Assembly (NCBI GenBank): GCA_031549495.1
Contig: JAVBPS010000067.1
Location: forward strand, 9,411-73,410
DNA from: JAVBOW01 sp031549495
Lineage (GTDB): Bacteria > Bacteroidota > Bacteroidia > Bacteroidales > Rikenellaceae
Direction of reading: 5' to 3'
Length of the DNA stretch: 64,000 bases
Part shown: positions 25,265 to 34,687 of the stretch, one piece after another
Numbering within the stretch: the first letter of the stretch is position 1
How the letters are laid out: every line of letters begins with the position of its first letter
The notes under the pieces: model-generated
The model's database searches: none
Told to the model about the DNA's origin: nothing
The model's input: only the letters and a program-made list of their open reading frames with translations
Program-made: the position numbers and the translations under genes

Positions 25265-26894
25265 CCCTTTCGCGGCGTTGGCCGTGGTGCTGCTCGCCGC
25301 GACGGTGGGCTGCGCCGGCGGCCGGGCCGTGGTGCGCCCGCTGGACGCGCCCCGCACCGGAACGTGGGGCGACCAGGGCGACGGCACGTTCCGCAACCCG
25401 ATCCTGAGCAGCAACTACCCCGACAGCGACATCGAGCGCGACGGCGACCGGTGGTACATGATCTCTTCGAAGGGCCTCTACATGAAAGGCATGACGATCC
25501 TCGAATCCGAAGACCTGGTCAACTGGCAGGTCATCGGGGGCATCGTCGACAGTGTGACCTGGCCCACCCGCGAGGGAGTCTGGGCGGGCGACCTGGTGCG
25601 GCGCGACGGGCGTTGGCTCTGCTATTTCATCGACTACGACTGCGGGCTATTCATGTGTGAGAGCGGGGATATACGCGGTCCGTGGAGCGAACCGAAACTG
25701 ATGCTTGAAAAGAAAGGTATGACCGATCCGGCCGTCTTCTGGGACGACGCGGGCGGCCAGGCGTGGCTGCTGTGCAACCACCGCATCGAGGAGCGCGGCG
25801 CCAAACGCATCTACCACCAGCGCCTTTTCCGCCTGAGCGCGGACGGCCGTACGCTGGCGGACGACGGACGCGACATCTACGTAGAACAGGGCGCCGAGGC
25901 GGCCAAGATCTATAAAGTGAACGGATTGTTCTATATTTTCATCTCCGAGTGGACGACCGATGAGGCCGGGCGCAAGCTCGACCGCCGCCAGATCGTGCTG
26001 CGTTCGAAGAACATTGACGGCCCGTACGAACGCAAAGTGCTGCTTGAAAAGGGCAACGGCACCGACCGCAGTTGCTGCCAGGGCTCGCTCGTACAGGCGC
26101 CCGATTCTTCGTGGTGGTACACCCACCAGCTCGTCCAGGCGCGCAACACGTTCGAAGGACGGCCGCAGTTGCTTATTCCCGTGACGTGGAGCGACGGCTG
26201 GCCCCTGCTGGGCGAGGACGTCACCGGCAACGGCATCGGCAACACCGTCTGGCATTGCCGCAAACCGGTGCAGGGCAAGCCCATCGCCGCGCCGCGCACG
26301 GACGACGATTTCAGTTCGGGGGAACTGCTGCCCCACTGGCTGTGGGACGGCAATCCGGTAGCGGGACAATGGTCGCTCACCCAGCGGCCGGGGTGGTTGC
26401 GCCTCGGGGCAACCGTTCCCATCAATGCGGGCGATCCCTATTTCTCGGCCCCGGGTAAACTGCTGCAACGCAAGATGGGCACCGGAGCCGACACCGTCAC
26501 CACGCGCATGGACACCCGCGGCATGGCCCCCGGCCACCGGGCCGGCCTGGTCCACAAAGGCTTTAACCTCGCCGCCGTGGGCGTGCACCACAAGGACGGG
26601 AAACGGTTCCTCTATACGGTGTGCGACGGCCGCGAAACGCAGGGACCGCACCTGAAGGGCCGTTACGTCTGGCTGCGCAGTTGCGTGCAGGGGCGCGAGG
26701 GGCACTTCGAATACAGCACCGACGGGCGGGACTACCTCCCGCTGGAGAGCGGCTTTACGACCGAGACGCGCGGTTTCAACGGCGTGTTCACCGGCTTTTT
26801 CAGCATCAACCCCTCGGGCGGCGGACACGCCGATTTCGACTGGTTCAAATACGATTACGACGGCCCGAAAGCGGAGGCGCTCGTCTTCGAATAA
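25248..26894 (+). CDS. GH43 glycosidase with C-terminal beta-sandwich (PUL 2)
   Basis: The 548-residue protein starts at MARRIDPF with a lipoprotein-like leader (ATVGCAGG). This start overlaps the sulfatase end by 17 bases; an in-frame start 24 bases earlier is possible. The propeller (about 45-330) shows the GH43 pattern: NPILSSNYPDSDIERDGDRW (general base Asp), MTDPAVFWDDAGG, and GAEAAKIYKVNGLFYIFIS, where Glu fits the general acid. A C-terminal sandwich (about 345-545; DDFSSGELLPHWLWDGNP to GGGHADFDWFKYDY) is typical of the GH43 group with beta-xylosidase and alpha-arabinofuranosidase members (subfamilies around 10-12). It is quite different from the three GH43-like copies in PUL 1. Removal of terminal xylose or arabinose is the best guess. 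Confidence 0.9.
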   Translation: MARRIDPFAALAVVLLAATVGCAGGRAVVRPLDAPRTGTWGDQGDGTFRNPILSSNYPDSDIERDGDRWYMISSKGLYMKGMTILESEDLVNWQVIGGIVDSVTWPTREGVWAGDLVRRDGRWLCYFIDYDCGLFMCESGDIRGPWSEPKLMLEKKGMTDPAVFWDDAGGQAWLLCNHRIEERGAKRIYHQRLFRLSADGRTLADDGRDIYVEQGAEAAKIYKVNGLFYIFISEWTTDEAGRKLDRRQIVLRSKNIDGPYERKVLLEKGNGTDRSCCQGSLVQAPDSSWWYTHQLVQARNTFEGRPQLLIPVTWSDGWPLLGEDVTGNGIGNTVWHCRKPVQGKPIAAPRTDDDFSSGELLPHWLWDGNPVAGQWSLTQRPGWLRLGATVPINAGDPYFSAPGKLLQRKMGTGADTVTTRMDTRGMAPGHRAGLVHKGFNLAAVGVHHKDGKRFLYTVCDGRETQGPHLKGRYVWLRSCVQGREGHFEYSTDGRDYLPLESGFTTETRGFNGVFTGFFSINPSGGGHADFDWFKYDYDGPKAEALVFE

Positions 26895-26924
26895 TATGAA
26901 AATCACCTAAAAAACAACTATACC

Positions 26925-28931
26925 ATGAAACTGAGATCAATGCTGGCGCTGCTGACCCTTGCCGCCGCCGTCTCATGCGAGAAAGAGGCGCCGACGCCTA
27001 ATATCGCCGTGCAGACCCTCCCCGCCACGGTCGTCTATGACGACCAATCCAAAACAGCCCAGGTGACCTTTACGGGCGAGATCGCCGGCGACAGTTGGGA
27101 GATCTACGAGCGGGGTTTCATCTGGAGCAAGGAAGACCCCTTCGACACCAAAAAAGAGGTCGTCGAGTACGAGAGCGAAGCGTTCGCCACCACGCTCACC
27201 AAGCTCGAAAGCGACAAGACCTACTACGTGAAGGCCTACGCGCGTACCCATAACGGCGATTTCTACGGCGAGTACCTCTCGTTCCTGGCCAGTACGAAGC
27301 TTACGCTCGAGGACCGCACCGACCCCGTGGGCGACGTGCTTGCCACGCAAATCGACGCCCGGGGTCGCGTGCTTTCGAACGGCGGCTCGCTGGTTAGCGC
27401 GTGCGGCGCTTACGTGGGCCCGCAGAGCGACCCGCGCCAGATGAAGTTCGACGGCGCAGGCCCCGACGCGCAGGGTGACTTTACCGTCACGATCACAGGC
27501 CTCACGCACAGCACGCAGTACATGGTGACCCTTTTTGCCGTTAACTCGCAGGGCGAGGTAACCACCGACGGGGAACTCTACACGACTCCCGTGGTGACCA
27601 TTCCCGTGGCCGAGCTCGACGCCACGGAGCCGTTCCCCGATGTGAAACCGCAGAAATTGACCGTTAAAGCGAAACTGACCGACCGGGGCAACGACCCGGG
27701 CACGCGCTACGGCATCCGCTACGGTACGAGCGCCGCCACGCTGGGCGCGCCGGTCTTCGCAACGGCTATCGACGCGCAGGGCGTCTACTCGATCGAGGTG
27801 ACGGGCCTGCAGATGACCACCACTTACTACTTCGCCGCCTACGCCGAGAACCTGGCGGGAGACTATACCTCCACACCCCAGACGGTCACCACGTTGACCG
27901 AAGGACCGCCGACCGTGGCCACCCTGGCGCTGGTGCAAAACGTCGACTACTTGGACAACGCCATCACGCTCAAGGGTAAGATGACCGACGACGGCGGCCG
28001 CACGCTGGTCGATTACGGTTTCTACCTGGGTACGTCCGAAGGCTCGATGACGCGCCTGACGGCTACGGGCATCGACGTCGAAGGCAACTTCACCCTCACC
28101 GTCACGGCCGATGCGAACGGTATCCTGCCCCTGACGAAATACTACTACCGCGCCTTCGCCAAAAACATCGAGGAATCCATGAATACCGACACGAAGAATG
28201 TGGTGACCGGCATCGCCGACACGGATACCTACGTGCGCAACGCCACGATGGACTTCACTACCACGCGTCTGGTCTATTGGACGCTCGATCCGATCACGGC
28301 CACCGTGGGCGGGCAGTCGGTGCAACTGATCTTCCTGGACCGCAACCTGGGCGCCACAAAGACCGTCGACGAGGTGACCGACAAGGAGCTCGACTACCGC
28401 GTGATCGGCAACTTCTACCGCTGGGGCTCGGTGGTGCAGGTGTCGGCCGAGATGGCGAACCTGTGCATCGCGAACCGGGCTGTCTCCACGACCATTCCCT
28501 CGGTGGGTGGAGTGAAGTTCAACGGCTACGGCGCGGTAAGCTACGCTTCGAACAATGACGAAACCTCATGGAAGGCGATGTGGAGCGCCGAGCCGCCGCG
28601 CGCCGCAAACCCCTGCCCCGCAGGCTTCCACATCCCCAGCCGCGAAGAGTATATGGCCACGTTCCTGGCCACCGGGGCCACGACCGCCGCACAGGTGTGC
28701 GCGTTGTTCAAACTATGCTCCGTCTCGGGCGACTTCAACGGCGACGGCAAGTACGAGGCCGGTATCTTCGGAAGCAAGCAATGCTTGCTCTATACCGACA
28801 CCGGCCTGCCCGATGTGCCCGCCAACCCCGTTGCGGCGCGTATCCTGACAACCAACCCGGCCTCGACGGGCAACGACGCCCGCTCGGCGCGCCTGCGCTC
28901 GCTGCCCGTGCGTTGCGTGAAGGATTATTAG
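26925..28931 (+). CDS. Surface lipoprotein with Fn3-like repeats and C-terminal FISUMP-type domain (PUL 2 glycan-binding candidate)
   Basis: The 668-residue lipoprotein has a leader ending AAVSC (Cys18). About four beta-sandwich repeats follow, each with a Fn3-like pattern ending in a Tyr-rich strand (KTYYVKAYARTHNGDFYGEY, STQYMVTLFAVNSQGEV, TTYYFAAYAENLAGDY, TKYYYRAFAKNIEES). The last 230 residues match the TIGR02145-type domain: LIFLDRNLGATKT, NFYRWGS, NPCPAGFHIPSREEY and LPVRCVKDY. The place at the end of the enzyme genes fits a surface glycan-binding protein that holds the polymer away from the membrane. The PUL 1 lipoprotein at 4797 has the same terminal domain on a fimbrillin-like stalk. 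Confidence 0.8.
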   Translation: MKLRSMLALLTLAAAVSCEKEAPTPNIAVQTLPATVVYDDQSKTAQVTFTGEIAGDSWEIYERGFIWSKEDPFDTKKEVVEYESEAFATTLTKLESDKTYYVKAYARTHNGDFYGEYLSFLASTKLTLEDRTDPVGDVLATQIDARGRVLSNGGSLVSACGAYVGPQSDPRQMKFDGAGPDAQGDFTVTITGLTHSTQYMVTLFAVNSQGEVTTDGELYTTPVVTIPVAELDATEPFPDVKPQKLTVKAKLTDRGNDPGTRYGIRYGTSAATLGAPVFATAIDAQGVYSIEVTGLQMTTTYYFAAYAENLAGDYTSTPQTVTTLTEGPPTVATLALVQNVDYLDNAITLKGKMTDDGGRTLVDYGFYLGTSEGSMTRLTATGIDVEGNFTLTVTADANGILPLTKYYYRAFAKNIEESMNTDTKNVVTGIADTDTYVRNATMDFTTTRLVYWTLDPITATVGGQSVQLIFLDRNLGATKTVDEVTDKELDYRVIGNFYRWGSVVQVSAEMANLCIANRAVSTTIPSVGGVKFNGYGAVSYASNNDETSWKAMWSAEPPRAANPCPAGFHIPSREEYMATFLATGATTAAQVCALFKLCSVSGDFNGDGKYEAGIFGSKQCLLYTDTGLPDVPANPVAARILTTNPASTGNDARSARLRSLPVRCVKDY

Positions 28932-28942
28932 GTCAAAATTTC

Positions 28943-28950
28943 TATATTTG
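28943..28950 (+). promoter_or_regulatory. -7 promoter box for the PUL 2 hybrid regulator
   Basis: TATATTTG is a full match to the Bacteroidetes -7 consensus TAnnTTTG. It ends 6 bases before the ATG at 28957, so transcription would begin at or next to the start codon, giving a leaderless message. A clear -33 TTTG at 19 bases upstream is lacking. Confidence 0.45.
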
Positions 28951-28956
28951 TCCTTG

Positions 28957-31900
28957 ATGCGGGACAGGACGATACTTCGTAGGTGGGGAGCAGCGATCAC
29001 GCTGCTCCTTGCCGCGTTGTGGGTGCGGGGCGGGGAGCTGCGCTTTCGCAGCATCGACGTCTCGGACGGCCTGCCGCACAACACCGTTTTCTGCATCATG
29101 CAGGATTCGCGGGGTTTCATGTGGTTCGGCACCCGCTTCGGGCTGTGCCGCTACGACGGGGAGACCTTCACCACCTACAACGCCGCCAACTCGGGGCTGG
29201 GCAACCACACCGTGCGCGACATCGTCCAGCGGGACGACTCGCTGCTCTATATCGCCACCGAGAACGGCATCTACCTCTCGAACGTCCGCAACCACACCAT
29301 CCGCCCCGTTCCCCTGGCCGAACATCTGCCCCGGACCGTGGACCTGGCGCTCGACGCCGCGACGGGCGAGTTGTGGGTGGCCACCGAGGGCGACGGGGTC
29401 TACCGGCTGCACGAAGGGCGGGTGAGCAACTACCCGCAGCCTGCCACGGTGACGGCCGTGCTGTGCGATTCGCGCGGACGGGTCTTCGCCGCCACGCCGG
29501 GCGAGGGCGGGGGCCTGCTGCTTTACGACCGGGCAGCCGATGCGTTCCGCCCGATCGCCCCGGCTTCCCTGAACGCCTGGACGCTCTATGAGAGTCCCTC
29601 GGGCGAGGTCTGGGTGGGTACCCAGGGGCGGGGCCTGGTCCGCGTGCAAGCGGACGGCACCCTCTCGGGGCCCTTCAGCCTGGGTCCGACGCGCAACGGC
29701 AATATCGTGCGCGCGGTGGCCGACATGGGCTCGGAGCTCTACGTGGCTACCGAGGGAGGGCTGGCGATCTGGGACAAAGCCTCCGGCCAGACCCGGCACA
29801 TCGTCCACCAGCCCGACCGTAGCGCCGCGATCGCCGACAACTCGCTCTACGCGATCTGCCGCGACCGCGAGGGCGGGGTCTGGATCGGCACCTATTTCCG
29901 CGGGATCAGCTACCTTTCCCCCGTGGCCTCGCTTTTCGAGGTCTTCCCGGGTGAGCGGGGCGCCTCTTCGCTCTGCGGCTACGCCATCAGCGCTTTCAAC
30001 GAATGGGACGGCAGGATCATCGTCGCCTCGGAAGATAACGGCTTCTGCTTCTTCGATCCCCGTACGCAGCAGTTCTCCCCTTTCACGGGGAGATTGAGCT
30101 ATATCAACGTCCACGACGTCTGCCCCGACGACCGGGGACGGTTGTGGATCGGCATGTACCTCCACGGCATCGACCTGTGGGACGCGCGCACGGGCCGCAT
30201 GGGCCGCGTCGAGCAGTTGCCCGGCGAGGGTATCCACAGCCGGTCGATCCTGCGCCTGGTGCGCGACCGCCAGGGCAACATCCATATCGGGACCACCGCC
30301 GGAGCCGCGATGTGGGACGCTTCGACCGGACGCATCGCGCGCATGGAGATCACCCGGGGCTGCGTGATCCGCGACATCTTCGAAGACCATCTGGGCAACA
30401 TCTGGTACGCGAGCATGAACCTCGGATTATTCCGCTATACCCCCTCGACGGGGCGCTGGGCCGAGTATTCGGTGCGCACGGGGGCGATACCCACCGACAA
30501 GACGGTCTGCGTGCGCAACGACCCGCAGGGCAATATCTGGGTGGGCACCGAGGGGTTCGGACTGCTGCGATTCGACTATGAAAGCGGCGCGTTCGAGATC
30601 TTCGACATGGACGACGGGCTTTCGAATAATTTCATCTTCAGCATCGAATACAGCGAAGACTGCCTCTGGATCGGCACCACCAACGGGCTGTGCCGCTACC
30701 GCCCCGGGCAACGCAAATCGAAGGTCTACACCGACGCCGACGGCCTGCCGAGCCCCTATTTCAACTACAACGCCAGCCGGCGCATGGCCGACGGCGAGCT
30801 CTATTTCGGCACGGTGAACGGCTTTTTCCGCTTCAACCCCGCGCACCTGGGCGAGAACGCATTCCCCCCGCCGGTCTATGTGACCTCGCTGACCGTACCC
30901 GACCGCCAGAACGGGCCTGCCGTGCGTTATGACGACATCGTGGCCCTGAACGGCGGCAAAGAGTGCATCACGTTGCCTTATAACCGCAACAGTCTCGAGA
31001 TCAGCTTCGCCGCCCTGAGCTACAGCCAGCCGGCCGAGAACCGCTATTCCTGCTACCTGCAAGGTTTCGAACAGCAATGGGGCCGGGAAACCGCCTCGCG
31101 GACGGCCCGGTACAGCAATATCCCCCCCGGCAGCTACACCTTCCTGGTGCGCGGGGCCAACAGCGACGGGGTATGGAGCGGGCAGCCCGTCGAACTGCAC
31201 ATCACCATTCGCCAACCCCTCTGGGCTACGGGGTGGGCTGTGGGCGTTTATGTGCTGCTCGTGGCGGGGCTGCTGTGGCTCACCGTGCACACCGTCCAGC
31301 GCCGCGAGAAAACCCGCCACCGGCGCGACATCGAACGGCGCCAGAAACAGGCCGACGCCTCGAAGATCGAATTCTTCACCAACATCACCCACGAGATCAA
31401 AACGCCGCTCTCGCTGCTCAAAGCGCCCGTGGAATTACTGCTGCGCGATCCCGTGGCCTTGCCCCCGGCGTTGCGCACCAACGTGGAGATCATGGACCGC
31501 AACGTGCGCTGGCTTGAAAAACTGGTGCGCGAGTTGTTGGAATTCCGGCAATTGGAGGAGAAGCAATACGTGTTGCGCCCCTCGCGCGTCGACGTCGTTG
31601 CGCTTTTGGAGGCGCAGGTGGCCAATTTCGCTTCCTATGCCCAGGGGCACGGCATCGCGCTACATTTTCTGTGTAAGACAGAGTGTCCGCTTTGGGCCGA
31701 CCTGGACGAAGACGCCCTCACCAAAGCCGTCAGCAACCTGCTCACCAACGCCTTAAAATACACGCGCGACCGCATCGTGGTGAGCCTGCGCGCCTACAAA
31801 GACGGGCGGCTGGTGATCGCCGTCCACGACAACGGCAGCGGCATCGAGCCGCAGAACCTCGGCAGGATCTTCGAGCCCTTCACCCAGTTCGACCCTTCGA

Positions 31901-32934
31901 AGCGCTTCAAAGGGATCGGCATCGGTCTGGCTTTCGCCCGCTCGCTGATAGCGCTGCACGGCGGCACGCTCAGGGTCGCCAGCCGTCCCGGCCGGTGGAC
32001 GGTCGCCTCGATCACTCTGCCGCGCGAGAATCCCGAACTGATGGCCGCCGCCCCTGTCGCGTCGTACCGGCCCGAGCCGGTCGAGATGACCGATCCGGCG
32101 ATCGCCCTGCCCGAGGCGCCGGAGGGCGACGACCTGCACCTGAAGCGTTTCGGTGAGGATCACCAGCTCGATGGGCACATCCTTTTCGTCGAGGACACGC
32201 TCGACATCGCCCAGACCGTGGTGGGTTACATGAAGGGCAAATACTGCATCGGATACAGCAACAACGCCCTCGACGCGTTGCACTACATCGAAGTGTACCA
32301 GCCCGACGTGGTGGTGAGCGACATCATCATGCCCGGCATGGACGGCATCGAACTCTGCCGGCGCATCAAGTCGGACGAATACATGAGCCACACGGGCGTG
32401 ATCCTGCTCACGGCCAAAACGACCGACGCCGACCGTCTCGCGGGGCTCGAATCGGGCGCCAACGCCTATATCTGCAAGCCGTTTTCGCTGCGCGAACTGG
32501 AGGTGACCATCGACAACCTGCTCTGCTCGCGCATCCGATTGCACGATTGGGTGCTGCGCGCCGATACGGCGCCTCAGGACGATCCCCTGCCCGGCGAAGG
32601 ACTATCTGCCGCAGACCATGATTTCGTTATGAAAGTATCGAAGATCATAAGCGAAAATGTCAACAACCCTGATTTCCGTACCGACGACCTCGCCTCGATG
32701 ATCGGCATGAGCCGCTCGCTGGTCTACATCAAATTAAAGAAGCTGCTGAACGTTTCAGCCAACGAATACCTGCAAAACCTGCGTTTCGAGCGTGCCTGCC
32801 GTATGCTGCGCGAAGGCGGACAGACCATCTCCCAGATCGCCTACTCGCTGGGCTTCACCGATCCCAACTATTTCAGCCGCGCTTTCCGCAAGCACTTCGG
32901 CGTCACCCCGTCCGAGTACCGGGGACGCTACTGA
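28957..32934 (+). CDS. Hybrid two-component system sensor/regulator of PUL 2
   Basis: This complete hybrid regulator has 1325 residues. A signal peptide (about 1-28) is followed by two propellers of reg_prop repeats (about 30-690; GFMWFGTRFGLCRYDG, GNIWVGTEGFGLLRFDY), a Y_Y_Y domain, a membrane segment near 775, and HisKA with His812 in NITHEIKTPLSLL (canonical H-E-x-x-T). Then come the ATPase domain (NGSGIEPQNLGRIFEPF, GIGIGLAFAR), a receiver with Asp1122 in VVVSDIIMPGMDG, and an AraC-type helix-turn-helix (about 1215-1325; GFTDPNYFSRAFRKHFGVTP). It should sense a PUL 2 oligosaccharide in the periplasm and activate the operon from 14958. A TTG codon 9 bases upstream is a possible alternative start. 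It lies 25 bases after the lipoprotein and has its own -7 box. Confidence 0.95.
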   Translation: MRDRTILRRWGAAITLLLAALWVRGGELRFRSIDVSDGLPHNTVFCIMQDSRGFMWFGTRFGLCRYDGETFTTYNAANSGLGNHTVRDIVQRDDSLLYIATENGIYLSNVRNHTIRPVPLAEHLPRTVDLALDAATGELWVATEGDGVYRLHEGRVSNYPQPATVTAVLCDSRGRVFAATPGEGGGLLLYDRAADAFRPIAPASLNAWTLYESPSGEVWVGTQGRGLVRVQADGTLSGPFSLGPTRNGNIVRAVADMGSELYVATEGGLAIWDKASGQTRHIVHQPDRSAAIADNSLYAICRDREGGVWIGTYFRGISYLSPVASLFEVFPGERGASSLCGYAISAFNEWDGRIIVASEDNGFCFFDPRTQQFSPFTGRLSYINVHDVCPDDRGRLWIGMYLHGIDLWDARTGRMGRVEQLPGEGIHSRSILRLVRDRQGNIHIGTTAGAAMWDASTGRIARMEITRGCVIRDIFEDHLGNIWYASMNLGLFRYTPSTGRWAEYSVRTGAIPTDKTVCVRNDPQGNIWVGTEGFGLLRFDYESGAFEIFDMDDGLSNNFIFSIEYSEDCLWIGTTNGLCRYRPGQRKSKVYTDADGLPSPYFNYNASRRMADGELYFGTVNGFFRFNPAHLGENAFPPPVYVTSLTVPDRQNGPAVRYDDIVALNGGKECITLPYNRNSLEISFAALSYSQPAENRYSCYLQGFEQQWGRETASRTARYSNIPPGSYTFLVRGANSDGVWSGQPVELHITIRQPLWATGWAVGVYVLLVAGLLWLTVHTVQRREKTRHRRDIERRQKQADASKIEFFTNITHEIKTPLSLLKAPVELLLRDPVALPPALRTNVEIMDRNVRWLEKLVRELLEFRQLEEKQYVLRPSRVDVVALLEAQVANFASYAQGHGIALHFLCKTECPLWADLDEDALTKAVSNLLTNALKYTRDRIVVSLRAYKDGRLVIAVHDNGSGIEPQNLGRIFEPFTQFDPSKRFKGIGIGLAFARSLIALHGGTLRVASRPGRWTVASITLPRENPELMAAAPVASYRPEPVEMTDPAIALPEAPEGDDLHLKRFGEDHQLDGHILFVEDTLDIAQTVVGYMKGKYCIGYSNNALDALHYIEVYQPDVVVSDIIMPGMDGIELCRRIKSDEYMSHTGVILLTAKTTDADRLAGLESGANAYICKPFSLRELEVTIDNLLCSRIRLHDWVLRADTAPQDDPLPGEGLSAADHDFVMKVSKIISENVNNPDFRTDDLASMIGMSRSLVYIKLKKLLNVSANEYLQNLRFERACRMLREGGQTISQIAYSLGFTDPNYFSRAFRKHFGVTPSEYRGRY

Positions 32935-33181
32935 GTGAACTGCACGCCAGAAATTGGATGCTCTCAAATGCAGCAGGGTCATGCAATGCAAAAATACATG
33001 GTTCTGCATTCGGCGACTGTGTATTTTTGTATTATACTGATAAGCAGGGTTTTAGCCATTGTGTTCTCTGCAATTTATCTAAAATAGACGGAAATAGACC
33101 TCATGTAATCTGATAATAATGGGGAACGCCATACTGGAATAGGATATTCGTGCGATTTATGAAACTGTAAAAAAGGGTAAA
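32935..33181. other. AT-rich gap between PUL 2 regulator and integrase
   Basis: Composition drops sharply just after the stop at 32934. The gap holds short direct repeats such as ATGCA but no gene, clear terminator or copy of the tRNA-Gln 3' end. It separates two genes whose 3' ends face each other. Confidence 0.4.
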
Positions 33182-34504
33182 CTACGCCAATTCCTGCTGC
33201 TGCTGCCTGACTTTAGGGCCGCCGAAGAAGGGATGATTGGCGAGGATAGTCACATTTTCTTCCTCGGAGATGCGGATGTATTTCATAAACTCACTTTCCC
33301 GTTTGTGACCGGTGATCTTCATGATCGAGATCGCCGGGATGCCGGCCTTAAAAGCGTTCGTGGCGAAAGAGCGTCTTGCGGTATGGGTCGACACGAATTT
33401 CCATTTTTCGTCCGTAACGGTCTGCACCTTGCCTGCGAATTTCTTGCGGATGGAGACCATCGTATTGATTTTGGTATATCGGCAGATGTCTTTGATCAAT
33501 TCCCGGATGCTCTTTTCGCTTATGGACGCGTTGAGGTCAATGCCGCTTTCGAAAATCTCTTTGAGGATCGGATGCAGGGGGATGACCACCTTCTGATCCC
33601 CCTTATCGGTGATCGCCGTTATGAAATTGCCGTCGATCTGATATCCGGATAGCGTATTGAAGTCGGACACTCGCAAGCCCGTGTAGGCCCCGATAAGGAA
33701 TTTGTTTTTGGCGATATTGTACGTGGCGATCTTGCTTTCGACGCCCCACGTGGAGCGGGGAAAGAAAAACGCCACGAATTCTTCATCGATTACCGTTTCA
33801 TGGATGCGCATTAATTCCTCTTCGGTCAGATATACCGCATCCGGCTCAAAATAGATACTCTTGAATTCGGGATCTTCGAATTCCATGTTCTCGTGAACCT
33901 TGTCCTTGTACCGGGCGGTTCGGATCACTTGCAGGATGTATTTGATCAATGCCCCGGTATAATTGTCGGCATACCCGAGATTATTCATATAGTTGATGAC
34001 TTCTTCCCGGAAGTTCAGATCAATGTCGCCGAACCTTATCACACACCCGCGTTTCTTCTCAAATTCCTGCATAATTTTCAGAAAGCGGCGCACCTTATAA
34101 ATACGGGCCTCGTTCGTGTTGGAGGCGTGCCGTACCATGAATACCTTCTGCCAATAGTCCAGGAAATTGATGTCCGGCTTGGTCACGCTGACGTATGGCG
34201 TGTTCTTTAATTCGCAATCCACTAACTGCCAGAAGATTTCTTTGTCTGAGAAATCAATATTTTCCAACGTAGCCTTGTGGATCATCCGTTCGATAGCCTG
34301 ACGCCAGCGTTCGACTTCATAATTGACGATAGCACCGTGCTGGTACCTCGCTGTAATGGCTGCCTTTTGGGTTTTGGTGTTCCAATGCTTGCTCTCGATG
34401 GAAACGCCGATGCCTTTTTTGTAACGGCGGCCATTATGCCGCACGATAACCTCGATACTGGTACTTTCCAGATTCGGACGTGCCAGAAAAAATCCCACGC
34501 TCAT
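33182..34504 (-). CDS. Tyrosine recombinase / integrase (Bacteroidetes integrative-element type)
   Basis: The 440-residue integrase probably catalyses site-specific integration and excision at the neighbouring tRNA-Gln gene. The start at 34504 (MSVGFFLARPN) begins an arm-binding domain; 62 upstream codons in frame are low-complexity and end near the tRNA, so they are not used. Order: arm-type DNA-binding domain (about 1-75; IEVIVRHNGRRYKKGIGVSI), SAM-like core-binding domain (about 110-215), and catalytic domain. The full catalytic set is visible: Arg in GAYTGLRVSDF, Lys in TDKGDQKVVIPL, His and Arg in STHTARRSFATN, His in MKITGHKRESEF, and Tyr in MKYIRI. It is more AT-rich than its neighbours. 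No relaxase, excisionase or phage gene lies next to it, so it may be the last trace of, or the end gene of, an element extending to the left. Confidence 0.93.
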   Translation of the reverse strand: MSVGFFLARPNLESTSIEVIVRHNGRRYKKGIGVSIESKHWNTKTQKAAITARYQHGAIVNYEVERWRQAIERMIHKATLENIDFSDKEIFWQLVDCELKNTPYVSVTKPDINFLDYWQKVFMVRHASNTNEARIYKVRRFLKIMQEFEKKRGCVIRFGDIDLNFREEVINYMNNLGYADNYTGALIKYILQVIRTARYKDKVHENMEFEDPEFKSIYFEPDAVYLTEEELMRIHETVIDEEFVAFFFPRSTWGVESKIATYNIAKNKFLIGAYTGLRVSDFNTLSGYQIDGNFITAITDKGDQKVVIPLHPILKEIFESGIDLNASISEKSIRELIKDICRYTKINTMVSIRKKFAGKVQTVTDEKWKFVSTHTARRSFATNAFKAGIPAISIMKITGHKRESEFMKYIRISEEENVTILANHPFFGGPKVRQQQQELA

Positions 34505-34547
34505 ATCCCTCTCGTTTAGGTTTGCTCCCTCGAAGATAAAAAAAGTG

Positions 34548-34660
34548 TTCCGACAAAAAAAATGAAACGTTCCGATTGCGGAACAAAATCGACACTTTGT
34601 ATTAAAAAAGTCTACTTTGTTCTGATTTTGGGAAAGTTGCAAAATATTCCGAATCGGAAT
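34548..34660. repeat. TTCCGA-type inverted repeats between integrase and tRNA-Gln
   Basis: Three sites share TTCCGA or its complement: TTCCGA at 34548, the interrupted palindrome GTTCCGATTGCGGAAC at 34569-34584, and the near-perfect palindrome ATTCCGAATCGGAAT at 34646-34660. A related direct repeat ACTTTGT occurs at about 34593 and 34614. Lying between an integrase gene and the tRNA end it faces, they are candidates for integrase arm sites or for an operator controlling the integrase promoter. Confidence 0.5.
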
Positions 34661-34687
34661 GAGAATCAGAGAGAAAGGGGGTGGAAA

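Noticed and set aside
21587..25414. A 1275-codon open frame on the minus strand
   Set aside because: It lies wholly opposite the 21590, sulfatase and GH43 genes. It has no signal peptide or domain motif and is rich in Arg, Val, Gly and His, as expected from the antisense of GC-rich genes.
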